In this document: positions 19,052-28,493 of the stretch, one piece after another | Layout of the letters: each line of letters begins with the position of its first letter | How positions within the stretch are numbered: position 1 is the stretch's first letter | Source: Pseudomonas persica | GTDB lineage: Bacteria; Pseudomonadota; Gammaproteobacteria; Pseudomonadales; Pseudomonadaceae | Assembly: GCF_900291015.1 (NCBI RefSeq) | Contig: NZ_OLKL01000020.1 | Location: 124,001-188,000 of the forward strand | Direction: 5' to 3' | Length of the DNA: 64,000 bases | Program-made: the position numbers and the translations under genes | The notes under the pieces: model-generated | Databases searched by the model: none | Seen by the model: only the letters and a program-made list of their open reading frames with translations | What the model was told of the DNA's origin: nothing

Positions 19052-19315
19052 TTAGATGCCCATGCTGTGCAGCGAGTTGGCAATGCTGCGCAGGGTGGCG
19101 GTGAGGTCGGGGTGGTCGGCCTCGAAGCGTTCGATCGCCAGGTTCACGCCGTCCACCAGGTTATGGTCTGGTGTGGCTTCTTCAAGCTTCAGTTGCGCCT
19201 CGATCTGGCGCGCTTCTTCGTGTAGCGCGGCCAGTTCTTCGTCCGAAAGCGGCACGTTGCGTTCCAGTTGCTCGCGCAAGCTGTTCAGGCGCTCTTGCAA
19301 TTCGCGGGCAGGCAT
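19052..19315 (-). CDS. DUF4404-family small helical protein
   Basis: 87 residues from the ATG at 19315 (MPARELQERLNSL), with GGAGA 7 nt upstream; the longer frame to 19348 is less likely. Almost entirely charged, amphipathic helix (LREQLERNVPLSDEELAALHEEARQIEAQL), probably a coiled coil, followed by a short C-terminal helical segment. Matches what I know of DUF4404 proteins in Pseudomonas; function unknown. No signal peptide or membrane segment. Confidence 0.75.
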   Translation of the reverse strand: MPARELQERLNSLREQLERNVPLSDEELAALHEEARQIEAQLKLEEATPDHNLVDGVNLAIERFEADHPDLTATLRSIANSLHSMGI

Positions 19316-19437
19316 TGGCAGTTCTCCATCAATGGCTTGGCAAACCATGGACCTCAGCGAAGCGGCAAAGGTTCTGGCCTGTCTTCAGCGTAATCCACCT
19401 GCCGTTGCTTTGCATGATCCGCGTCAAAGGTGCTGTG

Positions 19438-20004
19438 TCAGGGTTTTTCGCCCTTGCGTCGGCGCTGGGCGATGTCCTGCAGGCAGGTGTCCAGCGCTTC
19501 CAGGTGGTCGATCACCGAGTGCACACCCAGGCTGAACAGTTCCAGCGTCGCCTTGCCACGGGCCAGGTCCTGCTCCTGTGGGGGCATGGCTTGCCATTGC
19601 CGCGAGCTGCGGTCGCAGAACGGGCTGCAGGCGGCCAGCCCCACCGTCCACAACCCCGCGTTCAAGCCAGACTGCAGCAGGCGTGGGTCGCCGCTGACCA
19701 GCACACAACCGTCCAGGCGTTCGCTGTCCAGCGTCATCAGAGCCTGCCAGCAGGCGTTCGGTGCCGGCCAGCGTACGCCGTTCACCGAATGCCCCGGCAG
19801 CCAGGCGGGCAATACGTGGGCCAGGCGCTGGCTTTGGGTGGCGTCGAGATCATCCAGCCAGATGCATGGCACCTGGCGCTGGCGCAGGCTGGCGAGGGTT
19901 GCGAGTGCCCCGGGGGCAGGCGAGGGGGCGCCACCATTGGCGGCTTGCACCAGGCAGCCGCGCAAGCCAAACAGCACAGCGGTGAAGGCGGGTGCAGCGT
20001 CCAT
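19438..20004 (-). CDS. HAD-like protein with degenerate active site (phosphonatase-like fold)
   Basis: 188 residues from the ATG at 20004 (MDAAPAFTAVLFG) with GAGGGA upstream; TTG 20019 is the alternative. The N-terminal beta strand and loop read VLFGLRGCLV where active HAD hydrolases have the form hhhDxDGTL, so both catalytic aspartates are missing. The distal HAD motif is recognisable: LVSGDPRLLQSGLNAGLWTVGL matches the motif IV and following loop of phosphonoacetaldehyde hydrolase-like HADs in shape. It therefore looks like a pseudo-enzyme retaining the fold. It is expressed opposite to mlaA and begins about 200 bp from the mlaA start. Function unknown. Confidence 0.65.
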   Translation of the reverse strand: MDAAPAFTAVLFGLRGCLVQAANGGAPSPAPGALATLASLRQRQVPCIWLDDLDATQSQRLAHVLPAWLPGHSVNGVRWPAPNACWQALMTLDSERLDGCVLVSGDPRLLQSGLNAGLWTVGLAACSPFCDRSSRQWQAMPPQEQDLARGKATLELFSLGVHSVIDHLEALDTCLQDIAQRRRKGEKP

Positions 20005-20114
20005 GGCAACTTCCCTCAAATAGTCCGCAGGCTATTCGGCGATTGTTACCAGCCTGTGACGGCGGGTGCCGTGCAACAGTTGTTCACAAATTATTGAGCA
20101 GAGATGTGTAAAGC

Positions 20115-20142
20115 TGTTTATCAGCCCGCAAGCCTCTATACT
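20115..20142 (+). promoter_or_regulatory. Possible sigma-70 promoter of mlaA
   Basis: TGTTTA (20115-20120), 16-bp spacer, TATACT (20137-20142). The -10 is good and the -35 weak; start of transcription would be near 20149, about 57 nt before the ATG. Confidence 0.4.
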
Positions 20143-20205
20143 GCCGCCGTACAGCAGCGCGACCCGTTTGCGCTTGCGGCCGAGAAATTCGATGGAGAAA
20201 CACCT

Positions 20206-20913
20206 ATGCGTAGGATCGGTGCCAGTGTGATCGAACGAGTCACCCAGGCCTGTGTCTGCGCCAGCATGCTGCTGGCGCCCGTGGCAGCCACCCAGGCCGC
20301 CACCGAGGAAGATCCCTGGGAAGCGGTCAACCGCCCGATCTTCCGTTTCAACGATGCCCTCGACACCTATGCCCTCAAGCCGTTGGCCAAGGGCTACCAG
20401 GCGGTCACCCCGCAGTTTCTCGAAGATGGCATCCACAACATCTTCCGCAACCTGGGTGACGTTACCAACCTGGTCAACGACCTGCTGCAGTTCAAGCCCC
20501 ATGCGGCGGGCGTGGACACTGCGCGGCTGATCGTCAACACCACCTTCGGCCTGGGCGGCTTCTTCGACGTCGGCACCAGGATGGGCCTGCAGCGCAACGA
20601 CGAGGACTTCGGCCAGACCCTCGGCTACTGGGGCGTGCCGAGTGGTCCGTACGTGGTCATCCCGCTGCTGGGCCCGAGCACCGTGCGTGACGGCGTGGCC
20701 AAGTACCCGGACACCTACACCGAACCCTACCGCTACATCGACCATGTGCCGACGCGCAACTCGATCTTCGCCCTGGACATCATCGACACCCGCGCCGACC
20801 TGCTGTCGGCCGAGAAGCTGATCCAGGGTGACAAGTACATCTTCATTCGCAATGCCTACCTGCAGAACCGCGAGTTCAAGGTCAAGGATGGCGAAGTCGA
20901 AGACGACTTCTGA
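20206..20913 (+). CDS. mlaA: Outer-membrane phospholipid-trafficking protein MlaA (VacJ)
   Basis: 235 residues from the ATG at 20206 with GGAGA at 20194-20198. MlaA removes mislocalised phospholipids from the outer leaflet of the outer membrane and hands them to MlaC. Family motifs: DPWEAVNRPIFRFNDALD, VTPQFLEDGIHNIFRNLGD, LIVNTTFGLGGFFDVGT, EDFGQTLGYWGVPSGPYVV and LLGPSTVRDGV. The N-terminus has a signal peptide (cleavage near ATQA) but no lipobox cysteine at its end, unlike E. coli MlaA, so this one may be anchored only by its helices. Other mla genes are not adjacent. Confidence 0.93.
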   Translation: MRRIGASVIERVTQACVCASMLLAPVAATQAATEEDPWEAVNRPIFRFNDALDTYALKPLAKGYQAVTPQFLEDGIHNIFRNLGDVTNLVNDLLQFKPHAAGVDTARLIVNTTFGLGGFFDVGTRMGLQRNDEDFGQTLGYWGVPSGPYVVIPLLGPSTVRDGVAKYPDTYTEPYRYIDHVPTRNSIFALDIIDTRADLLSAEKLIQGDKYIFIRNAYLQNREFKVKDGEVEDDF

Positions 20914-20926
20914 TCCTGCGCGGTCC

Positions 20927-21047
20927 GTGTGGGAGCGGCCTTGTGTCGCGAAAGGGCTGCGTAGCAGCCCCCTGACTCAGCATCCCCGCGTGCATTGCCG
21001 GGGCCGCTTTGCGGCCCTTTCGCGACACAAGGCCGCTCCCACAGGGC
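20927..21047. repeat. Second-class REP pair (CGGCCTTGTGTCGCG type)
   Basis: GGGAGCGGCCTTGTGTCGCG near 20931 and its reverse complement CGCGACACAAGGCCGCTCCC near 21030-21049 form a long palindromic pair with an inner GGCTGC/GCAGCC and GGGGCCGC/GCGGCCC stem. Fills the mlaA/PilZ convergent gap. Confidence 0.85.
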
Positions 21048-21050
21048 CAA

Positions 21051-21350
21051 TCAGTGCATCGCCAGGATCCGCAATCCGAACTTCTGTTGCCCGCCCGGCT
21101 GGTCGGCGATCCACACCACCGCGGTGCTGGCGTGCAGCCCCTTCAGTGCCGGGTGCTCGGAGTCGATCCGCACCTCGATCTGATCCCCCACCTGGAAGCG
21201 CTGCGGTGCCTGCACCTGCATGCCGCTGCTGGACAGGTCCAGGCACACCGCAGCGATCACCTGGCCTTCGTGCAAAAGGCTGACCTCGGTGTCGATGCGC
21301 ATGCGGATGAAATCGCGTTTCTCGCCATGGCTGGAGGGCGTGTGGGGCAT
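21051..21350 (-). CDS. PilZ-domain cyclic di-GMP binding protein
   Basis: 99 residues, a stand-alone PilZ domain. The Arg-rich RDFIRMR near residues 12-18 supplies the RxxxR motif, and DLSSSGMQV at about 38-46 matches D/N-x-S-x-x-G, so c-di-GMP binding is likely. No signal peptide or extra domains; presumably a cytoplasmic adaptor. The stop lies 3 bases from a REP pair; it is divergent from rssB (281-bp gap). The target is unknown. Confidence 0.88.
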   Translation of the reverse strand: MPHTPSSHGEKRDFIRMRIDTEVSLLHEGQVIAAVCLDLSSSGMQVQAPQRFQVGDQIEVRIDSEHPALKGLHASTAVVWIADQPGGQQKFGLRILAMH

Positions 21351-21495
21351 GCTGCATCCTTCCCGTCGGGTTGCGCTGGTCGAGTTTCTTATAACTCCCG
21401 GTGATTTGCCCTGTAAAGTGCGGCGAGGTCGACCCTTGCATGCTTGAAACGCCTGCCGGATGGGAGTACCGTCTGCGCCTTACAAGGTAGCTCTC

Positions 21496-21517
21496 ACAGT
21501 TGCCGGACAGTTGCCGG
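21496..21517. repeat. 11-bp tandem duplication
   Basis: ACAGTTGCCGG occurs twice head-to-tail (21496-21506, 21507-21517) in the upstream region of rssB. Could be a duplicated regulator site or chance; no known consensus recognised. Confidence 0.6.
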
Positions 21518-21631
21518 ACAGGTGTTCTTGTCCTACAACTCAAGTAGAGTGTGACCACAAAGAATTCCCGTAGCTGGCCGTCTGCCTTGCCGACACCGCT
21601 GCACCAACCCAAATCGGCGCCGTTCGCCCAC

Positions 21632-22816
21632 ATGCAGAAAACCAGTGCAACGCTGCTGATCATCGATGACGACGACGTGGTCCGTGCAAGCCTCGCCGCC
21701 TATCTTGAAGACAGTGGCTTCAGCGTCCTCCAGGCCGGCAATGGCCAGCAGGGGCTTCAGGTCTTCGAAGAACACCAGCCCGATCTCGTGATCTGCGATC
21801 TGCGCATGCCGCAGATGGGCGGCCTCGAACTGATCCGCCAGGTCAGCGAGCGCGCCCCGCAGTTGCCGGTGATCGTGGTGTCCGGTGCCGGCGTCATGAG
21901 CGATGCGGTGGAAGCGTTGCGCCTGGGCGCCGCCGACTATCTGATCAAGCCGCTGGAAGACCTCGCCGTGCTCGAACATTCGGTGCGCCGTGCCCTCGAC
22001 CGTTCGCGCCTGGTGCTGGAAAACCAGCGCTACCGTGACAAGCTCGAAGCCGCCAACCGCGAACTGGAGGCCAGCCTGCACCTGCTGCAGGAGGACCAGA
22101 CCGCCGGTCGTCAGGTGCAGATGAACATGCTGCCGGAAAGCCCTTGGGTCGCCGGCGAGTTCGCCTTCGAGCACCAGATTATCCCGTCGCTGTACCTGTC
22201 GGGTGATTTTGCCGATTACTTCCGTGTGGACGAGCGGCGCATCGCTTTCTATCTCGCCGATGTCTCCGGGCATGGCGCTTCGTCAGCGTTCGTCACTGTG
22301 CTGCTGAAGTTCATGACCACACGGCTGTTGTTCGAATTCAAGCGCGGCAGCAAAATGCGCGAGTTCAAGCCCTCACAGGTGCTCAGCCACATCAACCGCG
22401 GGCTGATCAACTGCAAGCTGGGCAAGCACGTGACCATGGTTGGCGGGGTGATCGACGAAGACACCGGCCTGCTGACCTACGCCGTTGGCGGCCATCTGCC
22501 GCTGCCGGTGCTGCACACCCCTGAGCACACCCGCTACCTGGAAGGCCGCGGCCTGCCGGTGGGGCTGTTCGACGAGGCTACCTACCAGGACCTGGTGGTG
22601 GAGTTGCCGCCGCAGTTCAGCCTCAGCCTGATGTCCGATGGCATTCTGGACCTTTTGCCGGGTGACACGCTCAAAGATAAAGAAGCCGCCCTGCCGGAAA
22701 TCGTCAGGGCCGCAGGTGGCAGCCTGGATGGGCTGCGTCAACGATTTGGATTGGCTACGCTTGGGGAGATGCCGGATGATATCGCCCTATTGGTATTGAG
22801 CAGGAACCTTCAATGA
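21632..22816 (+). CDS. rssB: Response regulator with PP2C/SpoIIE phosphatase domain, RssB
   Basis: 394 residues from the ATG at 21632 (MQKTSATLLIIDDDD), which fits the Pseudomonas RssB length; a GTG at 21551 would add 27 residues and neither start has a strong ribosome site. Receiver domain 1-120 with phospho-acceptor D56 (LVICDLRMPQMGG) and Lys of LIKPLED. A coiled-coil linker follows (NQRYRDKLEAANRELEASL), then a PP2C-like phosphatase domain with the metal-binding motifs LSGDFADYF and ADVSGHGASSAFV, YAVGGHLPLPVL and SDGILDLLP. In Pseudomonas this is the RssB form, paired with the STAS protein RssC, in contrast to E. coli RssB which lost phosphatase activity. It overlaps rssC by 4 nt. Confidence 0.9.
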   Translation: MQKTSATLLIIDDDDVVRASLAAYLEDSGFSVLQAGNGQQGLQVFEEHQPDLVICDLRMPQMGGLELIRQVSERAPQLPVIVVSGAGVMSDAVEALRLGAADYLIKPLEDLAVLEHSVRRALDRSRLVLENQRYRDKLEAANRELEASLHLLQEDQTAGRQVQMNMLPESPWVAGEFAFEHQIIPSLYLSGDFADYFRVDERRIAFYLADVSGHGASSAFVTVLLKFMTTRLLFEFKRGSKMREFKPSQVLSHINRGLINCKLGKHVTMVGGVIDEDTGLLTYAVGGHLPLPVLHTPEHTRYLEGRGLPVGLFDEATYQDLVVELPPQFSLSLMSDGILDLLPGDTLKDKEAALPEIVRAAGGSLDGLRQRFGLATLGEMPDDIALLVLSRNLQ

Positions 22817-23295
22817 GTACCGGTAGAATCCAGTTCGCCGAGCAGAGCGGTACCTTCGTCCTGAAATTCGTCGGTGAAGTGCGCCTGACCCTGTGTTCGG
22901 CGCTGGATGCGACGATCGAGAAGATTTTCACCGCGTTGAACTTCTCGGCGATTGTCATCGACCTGACCGAAACCGAGAGTATCGACAGCACCACCCTGGG
23001 CCTGCTGGCCAAGCTGTCGATCCTGTCGCGCCAGAAGGTGGGCCTGCTGCCGACCGTGGTTACCACCAACCCGGACATTTCCCGGTTGCTGCAGTCGATG
23101 GGCTTTGATCAGGTGTTCAACATTGTCGATCGCCCGATTCCGTGCCCGGAATGCCTGACCGATCTGCCGTCCCAGGACCAGAACGAAGACGTGGTGCGCT
23201 CCAAGGTGCTGGAGGCGCACAAGATCCTCATGGGCCTGAATGACTCCAACCGCGAAGCTTTCCATGACCTGGTCAATGCGCTGGAGCGGACCTGA
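22813..23295 (+). CDS. rssC: STAS-domain anti-sigma-factor antagonist, RssC-like
   Basis: 160 residues, ATG overlapping the rssB stop (ATGA). STAS domain about residues 1-100, with the phosphorylation-site region ESIDSTTLGLL (D58-S59-T60, the Ser/Thr modified by a partner kinase in related partner switches). A C-terminal extension carries CPECLTD (two cysteines in CxxC spacing) and an amphipathic helical tail. It is the expected dephosphorylation substrate of the RssB PP2C domain. No HPK-type kinase gene is adjacent. Confidence 0.87.
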   Translation: MSTGRIQFAEQSGTFVLKFVGEVRLTLCSALDATIEKIFTALNFSAIVIDLTETESIDSTTLGLLAKLSILSRQKVGLLPTVVTTNPDISRLLQSMGFDQVFNIVDRPIPCPECLTDLPSQDQNEDVVRSKVLEAHKILMGLNDSNREAFHDLVNALERT

Positions 23296-23308
23296 TCTTT
23301 AGCCTGCT

Positions 23309-23407
23309 CCGGCCTCTTCGCGGGTAAACCCGCTCCCACAGGGATCTCCACAGTTCTGAAAGCGGAGTTGTACTTGTGGGGGCGGGTTTACCCGCGAAGA
23401 GGCCGGC
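23309..23407. repeat. REP pair, inverted
   Basis: CCGGCCTCTTCGCGGGTAAA from 23310 faces GGTTTACCCGCGAAGAGGCC ending about 23404, separated by about 34 bp. Between rssC and the convergent phosphatase gene. Confidence 0.9.
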
Positions 23408-23435
23408 AAGGCCTACACAAGCATTACCTGCCCAA

Positions 23436-25286
23436 TCACTCCCGCCGCGCAAACTCGGTCGCCTCACCCCCACCCGCATCCAGCTGATATACCCGCGTCG
23501 GCCGCCCCTGTTCATCGAAGAACACCTGCCCCAACCCCGCCCCATTCCACAACCGTTCGCCCGCCTTGCTATGGCTGGGCGTACGCGGCACCACCTCCAT
23601 TTCCCGCCGCCTGGTGAACCAGTTGAGTGGCGAGCGCGGCGCATACAGCCAGCGGTTGAGCCGGTCGAGCACATCCAGCAGGCGCCGTGGGAATTCGTTC
23701 TTGATCCCGCTACTGGTCACCTGCCACAAGTGCGGGCTGCGCTGGCGGTGGCGGATCAGCACTTCATAGACGAACGAGTAATGCACATCGCCGGACAGCA
23801 CCACGTAGTGCCCCGGCGTGCGCGAGTGGCGGAAGATGTTGAGGATGACCTGCGCCGCACCGCGGTGGGCCATCCAGTTCTCGGCATCCACCAGCAGCGG
23901 GTAGCCCAGCCAGCTGAACAGTTTCTGCACTGTCTCGATCAGTTTCACGCCAAAAATCGGCGCAGGCGACACGATGATCGCTGACGGGTGGTCCAGCAGT
24001 GCTTGCTGCAACTCGCTCAGCGCCTCCCAGTCGAGCAGGCCGGACGGCTTGGCCAGGCTGCTTTCGCTGCGCCAGCGACGGGTGCGGGTGTCCAGCACCA
24101 GCAAGGGCGGGTTGCTGGGCAGGCTGAACTGCCAGCCCTGGAAGCGCAGCAGGGCGCCGATCAGCTCATCCTGGGTCTGGCTGTTCAACGCCTGGCATTG
24201 CCCGAGCAGTGGCTTGCAACCCTGCGGGTCGTTACCCCAGGCCTGGCACAGCAGGTAACCGAGCAGGGCATTGCCGATGATCCGCCGCGAGAAGGGGTGG
24301 CCGTAGGCGGTTTCTTCCCACTGCGCCGAGAGGTTCCAGTCGTCGGTGATGTCGTGGTCGTCGAAGATCATCAGGCACGGCAGGTGGGCCATCACCCGCG
24401 CCACCTGGCCGAGGTTGCCGGCAAACGCCTGGATCAGCGGCAGCTCCTCCCGGTAACGGGTCTGGCGCGGGGCGGTGAGCCCGTTGGGCATGTCCAGGTT
24501 GACCAGCTGCCAGGGCAGCGGTGACCACACCAGCAGGTACATGGCCATGACCTCGGCGAAGGTCACCAGGTGGTTGTCGGCATTGCTGGACGAGAAGATC
24601 GGCTTGCGTTTGCCGCCGAAAAAGCGCTCGCGCAGGGTTTCGTTGCGTTCCTGCGCCGGCAGCAGGTCGGCGCGGTGGTAATAGCAGGCCGGGTGCTGGT
24701 ACAGCGCCTGGCTGTCGGGTACCACCGCGCCCTCCAGTTGCTCGTCGAACAGGCCCAGGCGCGCAATCAGGCTGTGGATGGCGCGCAGCATCGGGCCGGC
24801 GACGTCGTCGGCATAGACCTGGTCGCCGGTCATCAACAGCACGGCGGGGCGCTCTGCGGGTTTTTCGCAGGCCTGCAGCAGGCGGTCGGCGCATAGCAGG
24901 CCGTCGGCGGCCGGATAATGCGGCTTGCGGCACGAACCGTGCAGCAGGTGGTCGAGCCGATCGCGCAGTACCAGGCCTGGGCGCCGGGCGCCGGGGTAGA
25001 GCAGGTGCGGCGCCCAGTCGACGATGCCCTGGCCGTTGACGAGCAGGTCATAGTCGAGCAGCTGGTTGCAGGGCAGGGGGTGGGTGAAGTGGATGTCCAG
25101 CAGGTGGATGAAGGCGTGCTGGCCCACCGCGACCACCTGGCAATCGACCTGGGCCTCGCTTGCCGGGAAGATGAATTCGGGTTGCAGCGGTTGCGTGGCG
25201 ACCAGCCAGATGGCCAGGCGCTGGGCTTCCAGGCGGCGCAGTACCGGGCCGGCGAGTACGAGGGGTAATGCGCTAGAGGAGGTCAT
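23436..25286 (-). CDS. PhoD-like metallophosphatase
   Basis: 616 residues, ATG at 25286 (MTSSSALPLVLAGP). Calcineurin-like PhoD-type fold: metal-ligand motifs LLMTGDQVYADDVAG, LMIFDDHDITDDWN and VVLSGDVHYSFVYEV occur in the expected order; SPAPIFG is a family segment too. There is no Sec or Tat signal peptide, so the enzyme is probably cytoplasmic, unlike exported PhoD. Substrate unknown; the family includes phosphodiesterases and alkaline phosphatases. Flanked by REP pairs on both sides and transcribed alone. Confidence 0.85.
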   Translation of the reverse strand: MTSSSALPLVLAGPVLRRLEAQRLAIWLVATQPLQPEFIFPASEAQVDCQVVAVGQHAFIHLLDIHFTHPLPCNQLLDYDLLVNGQGIVDWAPHLLYPGARRPGLVLRDRLDHLLHGSCRKPHYPAADGLLCADRLLQACEKPAERPAVLLMTGDQVYADDVAGPMLRAIHSLIARLGLFDEQLEGAVVPDSQALYQHPACYYHRADLLPAQERNETLRERFFGGKRKPIFSSSNADNHLVTFAEVMAMYLLVWSPLPWQLVNLDMPNGLTAPRQTRYREELPLIQAFAGNLGQVARVMAHLPCLMIFDDHDITDDWNLSAQWEETAYGHPFSRRIIGNALLGYLLCQAWGNDPQGCKPLLGQCQALNSQTQDELIGALLRFQGWQFSLPSNPPLLVLDTRTRRWRSESSLAKPSGLLDWEALSELQQALLDHPSAIIVSPAPIFGVKLIETVQKLFSWLGYPLLVDAENWMAHRGAAQVILNIFRHSRTPGHYVVLSGDVHYSFVYEVLIRHRQRSPHLWQVTSSGIKNEFPRRLLDVLDRLNRWLYAPRSPLNWFTRRREMEVVPRTPSHSKAGERLWNGAGLGQVFFDEQGRPTRVYQLDAGGGEATEFARRE

Positions 25287-25303
25287 CGACAGCTCGGGTT
25301 ATC

Positions 25304-25398
25304 GGGCCTTTTCGCGGGTAAACCCGCTCCCACAGGAATACCCACAAGTCTGAAGGTGGCGCCGTACCTGTGGGAGCGGGCTTACCCGCGAAGAGGCC
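25304..25398. repeat. REP pair, inverted
   Basis: GGGCCTTTTCGCGGGTAAAC pairs with GGGCTTACCCGCGAAGAGGCC, spacer about 37 bp. Between the phosphatase start and tal. Confidence 0.9.
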
Positions 25399-25487
25399 CT
25401 GGAATTCAATACACAACTAAGGCCAGGGAAACAAAACGGGCGGAAAATGCTGAACACTTCCCGCCCGTCAGGCAATCCCGATATGTA

Positions 25488-26414
25488 TCAGGCCTTTTCA
25501 GCCATCAACTTCTCCAGCTTTTCCTGGTCCCGCGCGAACTGGCGAATACCCTCGGCCAGCTTCTCGGTACCCATGGCATCTTCGTTCATGGCCCAGCGGA
25601 ACTGGCTTTCGCTCAGCTGCTGCTTGGGCTCGCCGGCATTGCCTGGCTTCAGCACCTGCGGCAGGTCGCCCTGGTCATCGCTGAGCTGCTGCAGCAGCTC
25701 TGGGCTGATGGTCAGGCGGTCGCAGCCGGCCAGCTGCTCGATCTGGCCGATATTGCGGAAGCTGGCGCCCATGACCACAGTGTTGTAGCCATTGGCCTTG
25801 TAGTAGTTGTAGATGCGGGTGACCGACTGCACGCCCGGGTCTTCGGCACCTACGAATTCCTTGCCGGTGCTCTTCTTGTACCAGTCGTAGATACGGCCCA
25901 CGAACGGCGAAATCAGGAACACCCCGGCATCGGCGCAGGCCTGGGCCTGGGCGAAGGAGAACAGCAGGGTGAGGTTGGTCTGGATGCCTTCCTTCTCCAG
26001 CTTTTCGGCGGCGCGGATGCCTTCCCAGGTGGCGGCCAGCTTGATCAGCACGCGCTCGCGGCCAACACCGGCGGCTTCGTACAACTCGATCAGCTTGCGC
26101 GCCTTGGCCAGCAGGGCGGGTTCATCGAACGACAGGCGGGCATCCACCTCGGTGGAGATACGCCCCGGGATGACCTTGAGAATGCCCGAGCCCACGGCCA
26201 CCGCGAACTTGTCGCAGGCCAGGTCGACATTACCCTTGGCATCGGCCTTTACCTGCTTGAGCAGCTCGGCGTAGCCCGGGATGGCCGCAGCCTTGAGCAG
26301 CAGTGACGGGTTGGTGGTGGCATCGACCGGTTTCAGGCGGGTGATGGCGTCCAGGTCCCCGGTGTCGGCGACCACGGTGGTGAACTGCTTGAGTTGTTCC
26401 AGCTTGGAGGTCAT
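25488..26414 (-). CDS. tal: Transaldolase
   Basis: 308 residues from the ATG at 26414 ([12 protein letters not shown]); the open frame to 26468 adds an unlikely extension. Cytoplasmic pentose-phosphate enzyme moving a dihydroxyacetone unit from sedoheptulose-7-phosphate to glyceraldehyde-3-phosphate. Catalytic lysine K125 in [12 protein letters not shown] forms the Schiff base; [26 protein letters not shown] and [13 protein letters not shown] are family signatures. Length is that of TalA/TalB-type enzymes. Confidence 0.97.
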   Translation of the reverse strand: MTSKLEQLKQFTTVVADTGDLDAITRLKPVDATTNPSLLLKAAAIPGYAELLKQVKADAKGNVDLACDKFAVAVGSGILKVIPGRISTEVDARLSFDEPALLAKARKLIELYEAAGVGRERVLIKLAATWEGIRAAEKLEKEGIQTNLTLLFSFAQAQACADAGVFLISPFVGRIYDWYKKSTGKEFVGAEDPGVQSVTRIYNYYKANGYNTVVMGASFRNIGQIEQLAGCDRLTISPELLQQLSDDQGDLPQVLKPGNAGEPKQQLSESQFRWAMNEDAMGTEKLAEGIRQFARDQEKLEKLMAEKA

Positions 26415-26473
26415 GGGCGTGCTCTGTCCTGTGCAATGACTCGACATTACCCGAGCCCCGACGGCCACTCAAG

Positions 26474-26504
26474 GGCCTGTGGGAGTGGGCTTGCCCGCGA
26501 AGGG
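26474..26504. repeat. Single REP unit
   Basis: GGGCCTGTGGGAGTGGGCTTGCCCGCGAAGGG-type unit, diverged from the consensus by CTTG in place of TTTA. Confidence 0.7.
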
Positions 26505-26612
26505 CGGTACGAGAGGTGAAGATTCGAGTCTCAAGCCGTCACGAGGTTCCGCATGTGCTTGCCAGGGCCGCTGTGGATACAACTGGCTTACACAAAATCC
26601 GGAAGTTTGCGC

Positions 26613-26880
26613 GATTCCTGTGGGAGATGGCCCAGCCCTTTGGGCTGCGCTGTCGCATAGAGAACTGAATTCGCAAGCGGTCCGTGCATTCTGTGGGAGC
26701 GGCTTTAGCCGCGAAGAATCCAACGCGGTGCATGGCACCGGCTGCGCCGGTGTTCGCGGCTAAAGCCGCTCCCACAGGGGCCCTGCTAATTCAACGAGTT
26801 ATGTGCAGTTCTATGAGAGCGGGTTTACCCGCGAACACCGGCGAAGCCGGTGCCATGCACCGCGTTGCCTTCTTCGCGGG
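26613..26880. repeat. Composite MITE-like REP element, copy B, plus adjoining REP pair
   Basis: 26613-26835 is nearly identical to 15521-15743 (about four mismatches or indels over 220 bp). It continues into a second REP unit (GCGGGTTTACCCGCG) with an inner GGCGAAGCCGGTGCC hairpin to about 26880. The 26505-26612 stretch between it and the single REP holds nothing recognisable. Between tal and dusA. Confidence 0.85.
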
Positions 26881-26916
26881 GGGCTGGCTTGCCGACGATT
26901 ACGCCCGCCTGCCAAA

Positions 26917-27927
<1,011 letters not shown>

Positions 27928-28133
27928 ATCGTTCAACGTTTTCAGTACCGAATTCTGGATTTTTGGGGCGTTGTAGCCAATTGCAGGGGCGGCGTAGTAA
28001 ATGCCGGCAACAAAAAGGATCTGCGTTTGTCTGGGCTGTCAGCTAGTTTACCAAGGCAGCCTGGTATCCGTCAGGCGTCAGGTCGACCGCTCGCTTTTAT
28101 GGTTCTGGGAGAGTGAGTCAAACTGATGCATGT

Positions 28134-28152
28134 GTGTAGACGTTAGCTACAC
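28134..28152. promoter_or_regulatory. Inverted repeat upstream of the toxin-antitoxin operon
   Basis: GTGTAG-N7-CTACAC, perfect 6-bp arms, 54 bp before the antitoxin ATG. Candidate operator for autoregulation by the ribbon-helix-helix antitoxin. Confidence 0.5.
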
Positions 28153-28170
28153 GGGCTGCTACCGTTGCTG

Positions 28171-28188
28171 TGTGGAGATCGCTCCACA
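28171..28188. promoter_or_regulatory. Second inverted repeat or hairpin at the antitoxin ribosome site
   Basis: TGTGGAG-ATCG-CTCCACA, perfect 7-bp arms with a 4-nt loop, ending 5 bp before the GGAGA ribosome site. Could be an operator half of the same site array or an mRNA hairpin affecting translation. Confidence 0.5.
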
Positions 28189-28205
28189 GCCATGGAGAAA
28201 CAGTC

Positions 28206-28493
28206 ATGTCGGCTCAAACCAATGAGCGTGAAAAGCCCGTACCGATCAACATGCGGGTAGATATCAGGAAACGTAGCCTGATCGATGCGGCTGTCGAGCT
28301 GCTAGGAACAGACAGAACCAGCTTCATCGTCGATGCTGCCTGCAAGCGAGCGGAAGAGGTGATCATGGACCGCCAATTGTTCCTGCTTGGCGACGAGGCC
28401 TTCGATCGCTTCGAACAGGCACTGGAGCAGAACGCGTTAAAGGATAACAAGTGCCTACAGAAACTCATGTCCAAACCCGCCCCGTGGAGCTAA
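28206..28493 (+). CDS. DUF1778-family antitoxin (TacA-like)
   Basis: 95 residues from the ATG at 28206 with GGAGA 8 nt upstream. N-terminal ribbon-helix-helix (PINMRVDIRKRSLIDAAVEL) for DNA binding and dimerisation, then RTSFIVDAACKRAEEVIMD, the conserved DUF1778 core, and a C-terminal toxin-neutralising tail (LLGDEAFDRFEQAL). It neutralises the acetyltransferase toxin encoded just downstream; the genes overlap by 43 nt, typical of such pairs. Confidence 0.88.
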   Translation: MSAQTNEREKPVPINMRVDIRKRSLIDAAVELLGTDRTSFIVDAACKRAEEVIMDRQLFLLGDEAFDRFEQALEQNALKDNKCLQKLMSKPAPWS

